64,000 nucleotides of DNA. Origin: Peribacillus simplex (GTDB lineage Bacteria; Bacillota; Bacilli; Bacillales; DSM-1321). The DNA is taken from the NCBI RefSeq assembly GCF_001578185.1, contig NZ_CP011008.1, positions 710,001 through 774,000 on the forward strand. Direction: 5' to 3'. Below are positions 46,148 through 56,760 of the stretch, in pieces. Within the stretch, counting starts at the first letter, position 1. Each line of letters starts with the position of its first letter. The notes beneath the pieces were generated by a model that was not told the DNA's origin, did not search any database, and saw nothing but the letters and a program-made list of their open reading frames with translations. Both the position numbers and the translations under genes were made by a program.

Positions 46148-49100
46148 TTGGAGAAATCTATTCAGAATATCTACTCATTAACTCCGCTTCAAGAAGGAAT
46201 CCTCTACGAACTGGAGATGAACAATACAGCTGAGAACCTTTACATTTCTCAAATGCGAATCAGGATAACGGGCGCTCTTGAAGTAAATGCATTATTCCAG
46301 GCATGGAGTCAGGTTGTAGAACGTCATGAAGCATTAAGAATGAAGGTCATCTCTAAAAATATTGAAAATAATGTTCAGGTTGTATTCAATGCAATGGACT
46401 ATCAACCAGAAATAATCGATATGACGGAGTTGAGTAAACATGATCAATTAAATGAAATTCAGAGAGTGACATCAAAATCCCAGCAGATGGATGTGAATAA
46501 CTCCAATTTGATGAAACTCCAGTTAGTGAGAATTGAAGAAAATCAGTATATCTTGATTTGGACTCATCACCATATAATTTTGGATGGCTGGAGTACCAGC
46601 ATAGTCATCGATGAACTCTTTGTTATTTACAGCCGAATTGTAGGAAAAGACTCCAAACGGCTTATTGAAAAGCCAAAGCAATATGGAGATTTTATCCGGT
46701 ATATGAATAAAATCGATGCGGAAGATCTAAATCGTTATTGGAAAGAGCTAGCAAAGGATATTGAGCAGCCGACAATCACATTTCCCGTTCTGAAATCTGT
46801 GAAGGAAAACCGGCAGGAAAATGATCTATTTTGGGAGCTGGATAAAAAACAGAGTGAGCTTTTAAGAGAATTTGCCGCTAAAAACCATGTAACGGTTAAT
46901 GTATTATTGCAGTTAATATGGTCGATCGTGCTAAAGGAAATGTCCAACCAAAACCGAATAGTCTTTGGAATTGTGAGCTCTGGCAGATCGAATAACTTAT
47001 TCAAATCAGAAGAAATTGTCGGGCTGCTCATTAATACGATTCCGATGATAGCTGAAATAAACGATACTGACAGCGTTACTGATTTACTGAAACGGTTCCA
47101 GGAAACATTAAACAATATGCTGGAACACTCTCAAATTTCTTTAGTGGATATCAAAAATCATACAAAATTAAAGAAGGAAGAGCCGATTTTCGAAACGTTA
47201 TTTGTTTATGAGAATTATCCGGAAGCTAAAAATGAAGGCAATAGTATTAACTGGGAAGTTGAAGGCGGAAAAGAATCACATAGCTTTCCGTTATCATTAC
47301 AAGCCCAGGATAATAAAGAAACCATTAAATGCAAATTGTACTTTAATCGCTGCTTCTTAGAGCATTCACTAATTAATGATATCCAAAAAGCCTTCATGCA
47401 GATTGCCCATCAAATTACAAAAGCACAGCAAATTGACGAAATATATGTCGATGTTGATTTTTCAAAACTAAAGAATAATGTAGGTAATGACTTTCATGCA
47501 ACAAGTGACAATAAGATCACTTCGGCATCGGTTAATCAAGAACTTAAAGAAATATGGCAAGAGTTTTTCTTGAATACTGAGATTAATGGTGATTTCTTTC
47601 AATTGGGCGGGCATTCGATAACAGCTATGAAATTGGTATCTAAGGTGAATAAACGACTTGATGCGAATATAAAATTGACTGATTTGTTTGAAAATCCCAC
47701 ATTAAAATTGCTAAGTCATAAGATCTTTCCAGAAGTGATAACATCTCCTAAAGATGAAACGCAATTAGTTTCATCATTTGTAGAAAAGACATTTTTGGAA
47801 GTCTTATCAACAAGTCAAATCGAAAAAGATGCCGATTTTTTTGAAATGGGCGGACACTCGATATTAGCCATGAAGTTATTGACAAAGTTAAATAAAGAAT
47901 ACAACCAAATTCTAACTTTGAAAAATATTTTTCAAAATTCAACGATCGATTCGTTGACGGCCTTCATCATGACTCGAATTTCAGATACTGACAGTGAGCA
48001 CAAAGAAATCCAAACAGAAAATCATGTTTTATCCAGTAACCAAGAGGCTTTGTGGTTCAACGAAAAACTCAATGGTAAAACAACCAATTATAACATTCCT
48101 CAGAAATATAAAATTACTGGCAAAGTGGATACTTCACTCCTGGAAAAAGCCGTCAACCATGTCATTGATAGACATGAAATCTTAAGGACCATCGTGCATG
48201 AAAAGGACGGTAAAGGCTATCAAGAAGTTAAGGAAGATTTGTACATTAAAATAAATGAAATGGACCTCTCTGAATTAAAGGCAGAACAGCAAACGACCCG
48301 TTTGCTGCAAATTGAAGACGACGTCCAATCGGAAATCTTTGAACTTGAAAAAGGTCCTCTCTTGACATTGAAACTTGTTAAATTGAGTGAAAATGAGTCT
48401 GTTTTATTTGTGAATCTTCACCATTTTGTTTTTGATGGATGGTCAGTGAGTATATTTTTAGATGAATGGTTATCATTTTATGACAGTGAAGTGAATGAAA
48501 AGGAACTTAACCTTGGAAACGACTTTAAACAATATAAGGATTTTGCCATTGAGCAAAAAAGCTGGTTGGAAAGTAACATTAAAGAAGAAACGCTATTTTG
48601 GGCAACAAACTTATCTGGGGAATTACCTAAATTGGAGCTTCCTATAGATTCTATGCGTACAAAAGAAAATCGCAACGATGGCAGTAGTTTTATAGTGGAG
48701 CTAACAAGGGAAGAGCTCCAAGGTTTAAAGCGGATGTCCCTTGAAAAAAACTCGACATTATTCATGACACTTCTAACGATGTACCAGTCTTTTCTAGCAA
48801 AATATACAGGTCAAAACGATATCATTGTCGGATGTCCTTTGGCGAATCGAATGATTGAAGGAACAGGGAAATCGATAGGTTATTTTGTCAATACACTCCC
48901 CTTTAGATTAAAGCTGGGACCCGAGGAAACATTTGAAGAGATTCTTCAAAGAAATACTAGTCATATCATTGACATCTATGATCATCAGCAAATGACATTG
49001 GAGAAAATTGTTGAAGTCATCAACCCTGAAAGAAATTTAGTAACCACTTCTTTATTTCAAACCGTCTTCATTTTACAAAATAATGCTAAAGCTGCATTTG

Positions 49101-52100
49101 AAAGTGAATACATAAAGATAACGCCTGAAGTAATAAAATCAAAGGTAGCAAAATTCGATTTGAGTTTAGCTGCGGAAGAATATGAAGATAAACTTTTATT
49201 CGCTTTTGAGTATAATTCAGGTATTTTCAATGAACAAACCATTCGATTATTAGGTGAAAATTTCTTGGAGTGGATTCGGACAATTACATACGAGCCTGAA
49301 CGATACATTGACCAAGTATCTGTAGTGAGTAAGAAGCAGGAGAAAGTATTATTGGAAGAATGGCAGGGAGAAACCGTTCAGTTTGAGGGGATCGATGATA
49401 CAATCCCAGAAGCATTCTATAAAATTGTTGAGAGATTTCCTGATAAGGTAGCCATTGTTGATGGTCCCAGAACCATTACATATCGCGAATTGAATCATAA
49501 GAGCAATCGTCTTTCACGCCATTTAATAAGCAGGGGAATTTCTACAGAAGAAAGAATCGGAATTTATGTGAATCGATCAATTGATATGGTTACCGGGATG
49601 TTGGCAGTAATTAAAGCTGGAGCTGCGTATGTTCCATTGGATCCTCATTATCCTAATGATCGATTAAGCTATATGGTTCAAGATTCGTCCATTTCCTATT
49701 GTTTGAGTCACAAAGAACTCGGTGTGAATGAATTGATCGATTCAGCTAAAATAATATATTTTGAAGATATTGAAAAAGAATCGGATTTGTTAATGGACGC
49801 CAATCTTCACATTCCGGATCAGAGAAATCTAGCGTATGTCATTTATACTTCGGGAACGACAGGCAGACCAAAAGGAGTCATGTTAGAACATAGAGGAATC
49901 ATTAACTTAGTGTATAACCAAAATAAAATGATGTGTTTAGACACATCAGCTAGAGTGTTGCAATTCGCTACATTTAATTTTGATTCATCCGTCATTGAGG
50001 TTTTCAGCTCACTTTTATTTGGTGCCGAACTGCATATAAGTGTGGATAAAGAAAATCAATTTGACATGAGTAAACTTGTTGAACAAATTAAGGGAGAAGG
50101 AATTTCCCATATCATTTTACCGCCTGCCGTGTTGAAGGAACTGCCAATCACGGAATTGAACAGTATTAAAGTACTGGGATCTGCAGGTTCTGAATGTCCA
50201 TTTGAGCTCGTTTCAAAGTTTAAACATATATCGTTTTTTAATGCCTATGGGCCTACAGAATATTCGGTGTGTACAAGTTTTAAACTATTTCCTCCGAATG
50301 AAGAGGTAGCGAATGAATTAGTTGTTTCAATTGGGAAGCCTCTGACTAACACAGTTGTACTTGTTTTGGATGAAAACCGGAAACTAGTTCCGGCAGGATC
50401 GGTTGGTGAACTATACGTTGGAGGAATTGGGTTAGCAAGGGGATATTTGAATAATGAGAGCCTGACAAATGAAAAGTTCATAGCCAATCCATTCAACCCT
50501 GCAGAAAAAGTATATAGAACCGGGGATTTAGTTAAGCATAACAAAGCTGGGGAATTAGTCTATATAGGCAGAGCGGACGATCAAGTGAAAATAAGAGGAT
50601 ACCGGGTTGAACTATCGGAGGTTAATGTTTCCTTACGAAAGATGGAAGAAATCAAGGATAGTTATGTAACGGTATTGGAAGATGAATTTGAGAATAAAAG
50701 GCTAATTGCTTATTATACGGTGAGTGATGTGGTTTCGATAGAATCAATCAGAAGACGATTGAAAGAAACACTGCCTGCATTCATGATTCCTGCTCATTTT
50801 ATGCAACTGGATAAATTTCCTTTGACGCCGAATGGGAAAGTTGATCGGAAATCCCTGCCGAAATGGACGGAACAGATGGACGAGCGGAAGGGAAAAGTGC
50901 TGGATGTGCAAGAATTGTCCAAAACTGAAACAGCGCTTCTGACAATATGGAGAAACGTTTTAAATGATCCCACTATAGGCCCGGATGATAACTTCTTTGA
51001 ATGTGGCGGTGATTCAATCATCAGTATTCAAATATGCTCTGCTGCAAAAGAAAAAGATTTATTTATAACTCCTAAAGATTTATTTGAATACCAAACGGTC
51101 CGCGAGTTGGGGAATATTGTGAATGAATTGGAGCAAAACCAAGTGGTTCAAGAAACAATATCAGGTTATGTCCCGTTAACGCCTATTCAATCATGGTTTT
51201 TTAATGAAAATCATGAGAATATCCATCATTGGAATCAGTCCGTAGTATTAATGAAGGATAATACATTATCAACTGAACAATTTAAAAAAATCATCATGAA
51301 ATTAATTGATCAGCACGACGTATTAAGGACAATATTTGAAAAACATGGTGATTCATATATAGGGAATATTAGGAATATTGGGAATGCCGATACAGCATGC
51401 GGTTTTTATGAGTATAATGTTTCAAGTTTTAAAGATGAAAATAGTTTGAAGGAAATTAAGGAGCTAGAAGAAAACGCCCAACAAAGTTTAAACATACACA
51501 ATGGCCCCATGATGAAGTTTCTTCTATTCAGGGATCAAAGGGAGGTAAGGATCTTTTGGGTGATTCATCACCTCATAGTTGATGGTGTTTCATGGAGGAT
51601 ACTTCTTGAACATTTCGAAAGATGTTATCAGCAGATGAAGAAGAAACAAAAACTATCACTTCCTTTAAAAACGACTTCTTATAAACAATGGTCCGAGAAA
51701 CTAAACAAATATCAGAACACTGACCTATCGGAAGAATCCGTTCAATATTGGGAAAAGGAAATGAATACTCCCGTTTCTCCGCTAACGAAAAGCTTAGGAG
51801 AAACGTGTGATTTTGAAAACATGTACAAAATAGAAGTGGATGAGGATCGAACACAAAACCTCATTAAAAATACATTAAGAAAACATAAAACGACGATTGA
51901 TGAAGTTTTATTATCAGTTATCGCCTGGGTGTTTTCCAATCGTATGGGAATCAATGAATTTTGGCTCGATTTAGAAGGACATGGTCGAGAGGATATTGAG
52001 GAAGGCGTTGATCTTTCAAGGACGGTAGGGTGGTTCACCTCCATCTATCCAGTAAGGATTGAAGGAAGGGCGTCTTTGGGATCTACACTGAGAAATACGA

Positions 52101-53833
52101 AGAACATAATAAGAAGTGTGCCGAACAAAGGGTTTGACTTTGGAATCCTAAAGTATATTTCCACTCGGGATTATCGTTATCCAGAAAGCCTTGTGAGTTA
52201 CAACTATCTAGGTCAGTTTAATAATACAGGTGATATGGAACAAACCAATAGCAGCAATATCGATTTGAAATACAAATTTCCATATAAACTCAATTTTGTC
52301 GCTAGCATCGTAAACAATAGACTCATGCTGAATATTATCGGGGATAGCAACAATGAAAACTTCCAAATGATATGTAAAGAAGTTGAAGCACAATTAAACA
52401 AAGTTTTATGCGGAAGTGCAGATTTGTATGACTCTATTATCGAAACGGATTTTGAATCAGAGGAAATAGTTGATGGAAGTACAATTAAGCATTTCATTAA
52501 TAAGTTTAATAACATTGAAGAAATTTACCCAGTGACATCACTTCAAGAAGGGATGTTATTCCATAGCGAAGTAACTCAAAGTCCTGAATATATCTCGCAG
52601 CTATCCATCGACTTAATAGGCGATCTTGATCTGGATAAATTAGAAGAAGCCTGGAATGATACTTGCAGAAAATACGACGTCCTAAGATCGGTTTTCAGGC
52701 GCAATCAATTGGGGGACCGTTATCAAATCATACTCAATGATATTTATTATGTGTTTAATCATGTGAATCTAACGATGTTCAGTGTAGACGAGTCAGAATC
52801 CAAGATAGAAAATCTATTAGAACAAAGCAGGAGCAGACAAACGGATTTAGAGAATGGGCCGCTCATGAACATCACCTTAATTCAGCTATCGGATCATCGT
52901 TTTAAATTCATCTGGACACATCATCATGCTTTAATAGATGGCTGGAGCCTGCAAATCGTCATTAATCATTTTTTGGATAATTATCGAAATCCATCCAGTA
53001 CGTTAAAAGACAGTGATGAACATAAGTATGCTTATAAACAAGTCATGAACCATGTAAGAAATATTAATAAACAGGAAGAAGCAGCTTTCTGGAACAAAGA
53101 GTTGAGCGATTTCGAACAAGTAAAAGCACTGGTGAGTAAGAAAACGGATAAGGAAGCTTTTACATCGGATAAAGTTATTGAATATAGCTTACCTGAAGAG
53201 CTTACTGAAGAATTGATAGAGTTATCCAAGCGGCATAGAAAAACAATTAATACCGTTGTTCAAGGAGTTTGGGGAATCGTTCTATCTTACCTTAGTGAAA
53301 GCAACTCAGTATGTTATGGGGTGACAAGCTCAGGAAGGAACCTCAGCATTCCGCATATCGAATCAGCTGTAGGCTTATTGATCAATACTCTTCCATTCTC
53401 TTTGAAAATCGATTGGGAGGATGATTTACAATCCTATTTCACCGCTATTCAAAACAAGCAATTACAAATGAGAGAGTATGAGTTCAGTTCACTTACGGAT
53501 ATAAAGCGATACGCTGAAATTCCATGGGATAGGGATTTATTTCAACATATATTTGTATTCGAAAATTATCCGAGCGCAGAACTGGCAGATGATTCGCCAA
53601 TCATGATCGAAAGTTCAGTTGGAAGTGAATCAACTAATTTCGATCTTACGTTCTCTGCAGCTGTAGTGCAATCAAAGTTGCATTATAAAATCATTTATAA
53701 AAACAATAAATTCGATGAAAATGAAATTTTAAGTTTTATGGATTCCATGCAAGAAATATTCTTAAATCTAACAAAAGATGAAACACTATCTATTGGTAAA
53801 TTAATAAATCACTTGAAAGTTGGGGCCCGATGA
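46148..53833 (+). CDS. Nonribosomal peptide synthetase 3: C-T-T-C-A-T-E-C
   Basis: About 2561 residues. Order: C (1-430, HHHIILDGWS ~140), two carriers in tandem (GGHSITAMKL ~487 and GGHSILAMKL ~569), C (620-1060, HHFVFDGWS ~757), A4 (1075-1570), T (GGDSIISIQ ~1622), E (1670-2110, HHLIVDGVSW ~1806, EGHGRE, RTVGWFT), C (2125-2560, HHHALIDGWS ~2259). Module 5 thus has C and two T but no A. My code for A4 is DSIIGAAVCK; the AVCK end recalls Phe/Tyr-type pockets but no exact match is known to me. TTG 46148 is 7 bases after GGGAGG; an ATG at 46127 upstream of that site is the alternative. The stop overlaps the next start (ATGA). Confidence 0.92.
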   Translation: MEKSIQNIYSLTPLQEGILYELEMNNTAENLYISQMRIRITGALEVNALFQAWSQVVERHEALRMKVISKNIENNVQVVFNAMDYQPEIIDMTELSKHDQLNEIQRVTSKSQQMDVNNSNLMKLQLVRIEENQYILIWTHHHIILDGWSTSIVIDELFVIYSRIVGKDSKRLIEKPKQYGDFIRYMNKIDAEDLNRYWKELAKDIEQPTITFPVLKSVKENRQENDLFWELDKKQSELLREFAAKNHVTVNVLLQLIWSIVLKEMSNQNRIVFGIVSSGRSNNLFKSEEIVGLLINTIPMIAEINDTDSVTDLLKRFQETLNNMLEHSQISLVDIKNHTKLKKEEPIFETLFVYENYPEAKNEGNSINWEVEGGKESHSFPLSLQAQDNKETIKCKLYFNRCFLEHSLINDIQKAFMQIAHQITKAQQIDEIYVDVDFSKLKNNVGNDFHATSDNKITSASVNQELKEIWQEFFLNTEINGDFFQLGGHSITAMKLVSKVNKRLDANIKLTDLFENPTLKLLSHKIFPEVITSPKDETQLVSSFVEKTFLEVLSTSQIEKDADFFEMGGHSILAMKLLTKLNKEYNQILTLKNIFQNSTIDSLTAFIMTRISDTDSEHKEIQTENHVLSSNQEALWFNEKLNGKTTNYNIPQKYKITGKVDTSLLEKAVNHVIDRHEILRTIVHEKDGKGYQEVKEDLYIKINEMDLSELKAEQQTTRLLQIEDDVQSEIFELEKGPLLTLKLVKLSENESVLFVNLHHFVFDGWSVSIFLDEWLSFYDSEVNEKELNLGNDFKQYKDFAIEQKSWLESNIKEETLFWATNLSGELPKLELPIDSMRTKENRNDGSSFIVELTREELQGLKRMSLEKNSTLFMTLLTMYQSFLAKYTGQNDIIVGCPLANRMIEGTGKSIGYFVNTLPFRLKLGPEETFEEILQRNTSHIIDIYDHQQMTLEKIVEVINPERNLVTTSLFQTVFILQNNAKAAFESEYIKITPEVIKSKVAKFDLSLAAEEYEDKLLFAFEYNSGIFNEQTIRLLGENFLEWIRTITYEPERYIDQVSVVSKKQEKVLLEEWQGETVQFEGIDDTIPEAFYKIVERFPDKVAIVDGPRTITYRELNHKSNRLSRHLISRGISTEERIGIYVNRSIDMVTGMLAVIKAGAAYVPLDPHYPNDRLSYMVQDSSISYCLSHKELGVNELIDSAKIIYFEDIEKESDLLMDANLHIPDQRNLAYVIYTSGTTGRPKGVMLEHRGIINLVYNQNKMMCLDTSARVLQFATFNFDSSVIEVFSSLLFGAELHISVDKENQFDMSKLVEQIKGEGISHIILPPAVLKELPITELNSIKVLGSAGSECPFELVSKFKHISFFNAYGPTEYSVCTSFKLFPPNEEVANELVVSIGKPLTNTVVLVLDENRKLVPAGSVGELYVGGIGLARGYLNNESLTNEKFIANPFNPAEKVYRTGDLVKHNKAGELVYIGRADDQVKIRGYRVELSEVNVSLRKMEEIKDSYVTVLEDEFENKRLIAYYTVSDVVSIESIRRRLKETLPAFMIPAHFMQLDKFPLTPNGKVDRKSLPKWTEQMDERKGKVLDVQELSKTETALLTIWRNVLNDPTIGPDDNFFECGGDSIISIQICSAAKEKDLFITPKDLFEYQTVRELGNIVNELEQNQVVQETISGYVPLTPIQSWFFNENHENIHHWNQSVVLMKDNTLSTEQFKKIIMKLIDQHDVLRTIFEKHGDSYIGNIRNIGNADTACGFYEYNVSSFKDENSLKEIKELEENAQQSLNIHNGPMMKFLLFRDQREVRIFWVIHHLIVDGVSWRILLEHFERCYQQMKKKQKLSLPLKTTSYKQWSEKLNKYQNTDLSEESVQYWEKEMNTPVSPLTKSLGETCDFENMYKIEVDEDRTQNLIKNTLRKHKTTIDEVLLSVIAWVFSNRMGINEFWLDLEGHGREDIEEGVDLSRTVGWFTSIYPVRIEGRASLGSTLRNTKNIIRSVPNKGFDFGILKYISTRDYRYPESLVSYNYLGQFNNTGDMEQTNSSNIDLKYKFPYKLNFVASIVNNRLMLNIIGDSNNENFQMICKEVEAQLNKVLCGSADLYDSIIETDFESEEIVDGSTIKHFINKFNNIEEIYPVTSLQEGMLFHSEVTQSPEYISQLSIDLIGDLDLDKLEEAWNDTCRKYDVLRSVFRRNQLGDRYQIILNDIYYVFNHVNLTMFSVDESESKIENLLEQSRSRQTDLENGPLMNITLIQLSDHRFKFIWTHHHALIDGWSLQIVINHFLDNYRNPSSTLKDSDEHKYAYKQVMNHVRNINKQEEAAFWNKELSDFEQVKALVSKKTDKEAFTSDKVIEYSLPEELTEELIELSKRHRKTINTVVQGVWGIVLSYLSESNSVCYGVTSSGRNLSIPHIESAVGLLINTLPFSLKIDWEDDLQSYFTAIQNKQLQMREYEFSSLTDIKRYAEIPWDRDLFQHIFVFENYPSAELADDSPIMIESSVGSESTNFDLTFSAAVVQSKLHYKIIYKNNKFDENEILSFMDSMQEIFLNLTKDETLSIGKLINHLKVGAR

Positions 53834-56736
53834 TAAGTAAATCGATGACGACGAATAAATTGATGTCAATAACTGAAGCTTTTAAAAAAATGGCGGGCGA
53901 TAATCAATCAAAAGCGGCACTTTATGAAAATGAACGGCAAATAACTTATAAAGAATTAGATATTCTCTCAGATAATCTTGCCAAAAGGATCATTGACATG
54001 GGAATTCAAGAAGAAACAATGATCGGGATTCCAAGCAAAAGGTCCATTGAACTGATCATAGGGATGCTTGCCATTATAAAGTCTGGCTGTTGCTATGTTC
54101 CAATAGATGAAAAATACCCATTAAAAAGATTGGAATATATGCTTGAGGATACGGATATGGAGTTCTTCTTATCATTTAATGATCATGAAGGGAAGCTCAG
54201 TGAATTGGATATTGAACCAATTCCATTTGAGATTAAAGAACTGAGCAGGGAAGGGCACACTCCTGTGAACCGTTCTTCAGAGAATGGTCTAGCGTATGTT
54301 ATTTATACATCTGGAACGACTGGAAAACCAAAAGGCGTAATGATAGAACAAAGAAGTGTAGTCAATTTAGTATTGAACTCTGAAATACTTGAAATAAACG
54401 AAAATAATAGAGTGGCTCAATTTTCCAACCCTTGCTTTGACGCCGCAACTTTTGAGATATGGGGAGCGTTATTAAATGGAGCAACATTATTCCTGATGAC
54501 GAATGAGTTCACTTCTTTTGATGATTGGAAAGAAGCGATATCGATTGGAAAGGTGGATGTAGCTTTTTTTACGACAGGTCTTTTCAATGCAATGGTTGAT
54601 GAGGATCCATTAATTTTTGAAGGATTAAAGAAAATTGTGGTTGGAGGAGATAAAATCTCGATTTCCCATGTCAAAAGATTGAAGCAGACGATTGGTCATT
54701 TTTCCTTAATTAATGGGTATGGACCAACTGAATGCACAACCTTTGCCATTTGTCATGAAGTCGAAGATAAGGATGTAGATGTTATTCCCATTGGAAAGCC
54801 ATTAACCAATGTCGAAATCAGGATTTTATCTGAAGAACAAGTTGAGGTAGGCGATGGCGAAATAGGTGAAATCCACATTGGCGGTCAAGGGGTCATGAGA
54901 GGCTATTTAAATCAGCCACAATTAACAGAACAAGCTTTGATCATGGATGATTTGAATCAAACGAAGTGGTATAAAACAGGTGATCATGGCATCCGGTTAA
55001 ATAATGGTGAGATCCTTTACAAAGGACGAAAAGACAGTCAAGTGAAAATTCGCGGCTTTAGAATAGAACTGAATGAAATTCAAGATAAGCTTGATAAGTA
55101 CATGAAGGTTGAAAGTTCAGTAGTAGCAGTTAAAAACATCAATGATGAGAATTATGTTATCGCGTATTACAAACAGAAGGATGAAAACGCGAAAAATGCT
55201 GAAAAGGATATTAAAGATTATCTTGGCAATGAATTGCCGAATTATATGATTCCACACTTTTTTGTCAGAGTGGATGATTTTCCGCTTAATGCCAACGGTA
55301 AAGTGGATAAAGCGAAATTATTGGAAATGGATATCATGCAAAATAAGCTTTTTTTAGCCAATCAAGAAAATGGAAAGAAAAAAGAAGTATTGAAGATTTG
55401 GAGAAATATATTAGGAAATCAAAGTTTAGGATTAGACGACAATTTCTTTGAAAATGGAGGTCATTCCATTTTAGCTACCAAACTCGTCTATATAATGAAG
55501 GAAACTGTACTTCCTGAAGCTACTTTACAGATTTTATTGGAAAATAACACAGTGAATAAATTTGTTGGTGCACTTGAAATTGATTCATCTGGCAGTATGG
55601 AAGCTCTGATGGAGAAGGACTCCACACTCAATCGATCGCTTATGGAGAAAATAAGGAAAATATGCACTAAACCAGTTCAATTTGAAAAGAATATGATGAT
55701 TACTGGTGGAACAGGGTTTTTAGGAGCCCATCTATTAAACAAATTGTTACGGGAATTGGAACATGTCAAAATATATTGTTTGGTTAGATTTCCTTCAAGA
55801 AATAGATTGAAAGATACTTTAATGAAATATGGTCTTTGGCAGGATGAGTTCGAAAGCCGAATCGTTGTAATTGAAGGCGATTTTAGTAAACATCAATTCG
55901 GTTTGGATGATATGACATATGAGAAATTAAGCAATGATGTTTCCCATGTATATCATGTCGGTGCCGAAACGAACTTCTTCGAGCCGTATAGTAAATCAAA
56001 AGTTTCAAATGTGGATGGTGTAGTGGAGATCATTAAGTTTGCTTCATCATACACTCGGAAAAACATCTATTATGCCTCAACGCTTTCTGTCTTGACCGGC
56101 GAAAGGAAATGGGATGAGGAAGACGAATTGGTTTACTCCCCAGATTTAATGATCGGGTACAGCCAGTCCAAATGGGTAGCAGAGAAACTGCTTCTTCAAG
56201 CAAGGGAATATGGATTGACAATCGATATTTTCCGATTAGGCAGGATTTCATCTAATTCCCTAAACGGGGTTTGGAACGAGAAGGATATGCTGTACAAGGT
56301 TTTTGAATCATTTATTGAACAAAGGATATTGCCATTTAAAGAGGAAATTCATTTTGAATTGATGCCAGTCGACTTTGTAAGTGGGTTTATGTATAAAATA
56401 TCAAGATTGAATGAGAATCAGAAACTCGGAATCTATCACATGTTCAATGATCAGAGGGTTTCAAGTGAATTCGTGACCTCCTTCTTCGAAAAAAATAATA
56501 TACCTTACTCCAATATGGGTTTGCAAGAATGGCTACAATCTTTAAAGGAAAAGACACAATCTAATGAGATTCATTCATTAAGTGCTTTGTCCCAGTTAAT
56601 TGATGAATCAACAAAATTAAAAGAGTCGGAAATCCTTCAATCCAAAACCAAGAAGGATATGGAATGGCTATCAATGAAAATGCCGGAAATTGATTCAAGG
56701 TATGTGGAAAGCTTTATGAAGTTCATGTTGAAATAA
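53830..56736 (+). CDS. Nonribosomal peptide synthetase 4, termination module: A(Val-like)-T-R
   Basis: 968 residues. A5 (about 10-490), T (GGHSILATKL, Ser ~545) and a thioester-reductase domain (about 610-968). My A5 code is DAFFVGGTFK, close to the Val code DAFWIGGTFK, so Val or Ile is likely. The reductase has the NAD(P) loop TGGTGFLG (~625), Thr in ASTLSV (~751) and the catalytic YSQSK (~777), typical SDR-type terminal reductases. These release the peptide as aldehyde, sometimes alcohol, instead of by hydrolysis. The C domain it needs is at the end of the preceding protein, with which it overlaps by four bases. Confidence 0.93.
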   Translation: MISKSMTTNKLMSITEAFKKMAGDNQSKAALYENERQITYKELDILSDNLAKRIIDMGIQEETMIGIPSKRSIELIIGMLAIIKSGCCYVPIDEKYPLKRLEYMLEDTDMEFFLSFNDHEGKLSELDIEPIPFEIKELSREGHTPVNRSSENGLAYVIYTSGTTGKPKGVMIEQRSVVNLVLNSEILEINENNRVAQFSNPCFDAATFEIWGALLNGATLFLMTNEFTSFDDWKEAISIGKVDVAFFTTGLFNAMVDEDPLIFEGLKKIVVGGDKISISHVKRLKQTIGHFSLINGYGPTECTTFAICHEVEDKDVDVIPIGKPLTNVEIRILSEEQVEVGDGEIGEIHIGGQGVMRGYLNQPQLTEQALIMDDLNQTKWYKTGDHGIRLNNGEILYKGRKDSQVKIRGFRIELNEIQDKLDKYMKVESSVVAVKNINDENYVIAYYKQKDENAKNAEKDIKDYLGNELPNYMIPHFFVRVDDFPLNANGKVDKAKLLEMDIMQNKLFLANQENGKKKEVLKIWRNILGNQSLGLDDNFFENGGHSILATKLVYIMKETVLPEATLQILLENNTVNKFVGALEIDSSGSMEALMEKDSTLNRSLMEKIRKICTKPVQFEKNMMITGGTGFLGAHLLNKLLRELEHVKIYCLVRFPSRNRLKDTLMKYGLWQDEFESRIVVIEGDFSKHQFGLDDMTYEKLSNDVSHVYHVGAETNFFEPYSKSKVSNVDGVVEIIKFASSYTRKNIYYASTLSVLTGERKWDEEDELVYSPDLMIGYSQSKWVAEKLLLQAREYGLTIDIFRLGRISSNSLNGVWNEKDMLYKVFESFIEQRILPFKEEIHFELMPVDFVSGFMYKISRLNENQKLGIYHMFNDQRVSSEFVTSFFEKNNIPYSNMGLQEWLQSLKEKTQSNEIHSLSALSQLIDESTKLKESEILQSKTKKDMEWLSMKMPEIDSRYVESFMKFMLK

Positions 56737-56760
56737 TCTTTATTGATCTGGAGAAGGGGG

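Noticed and set aside
46735..53229. Many 60-130-codon minus-strand frames opposite the synthetases
   Set aside because: All are shadows of the long plus-strand genes, with no ribosome sites or domains.
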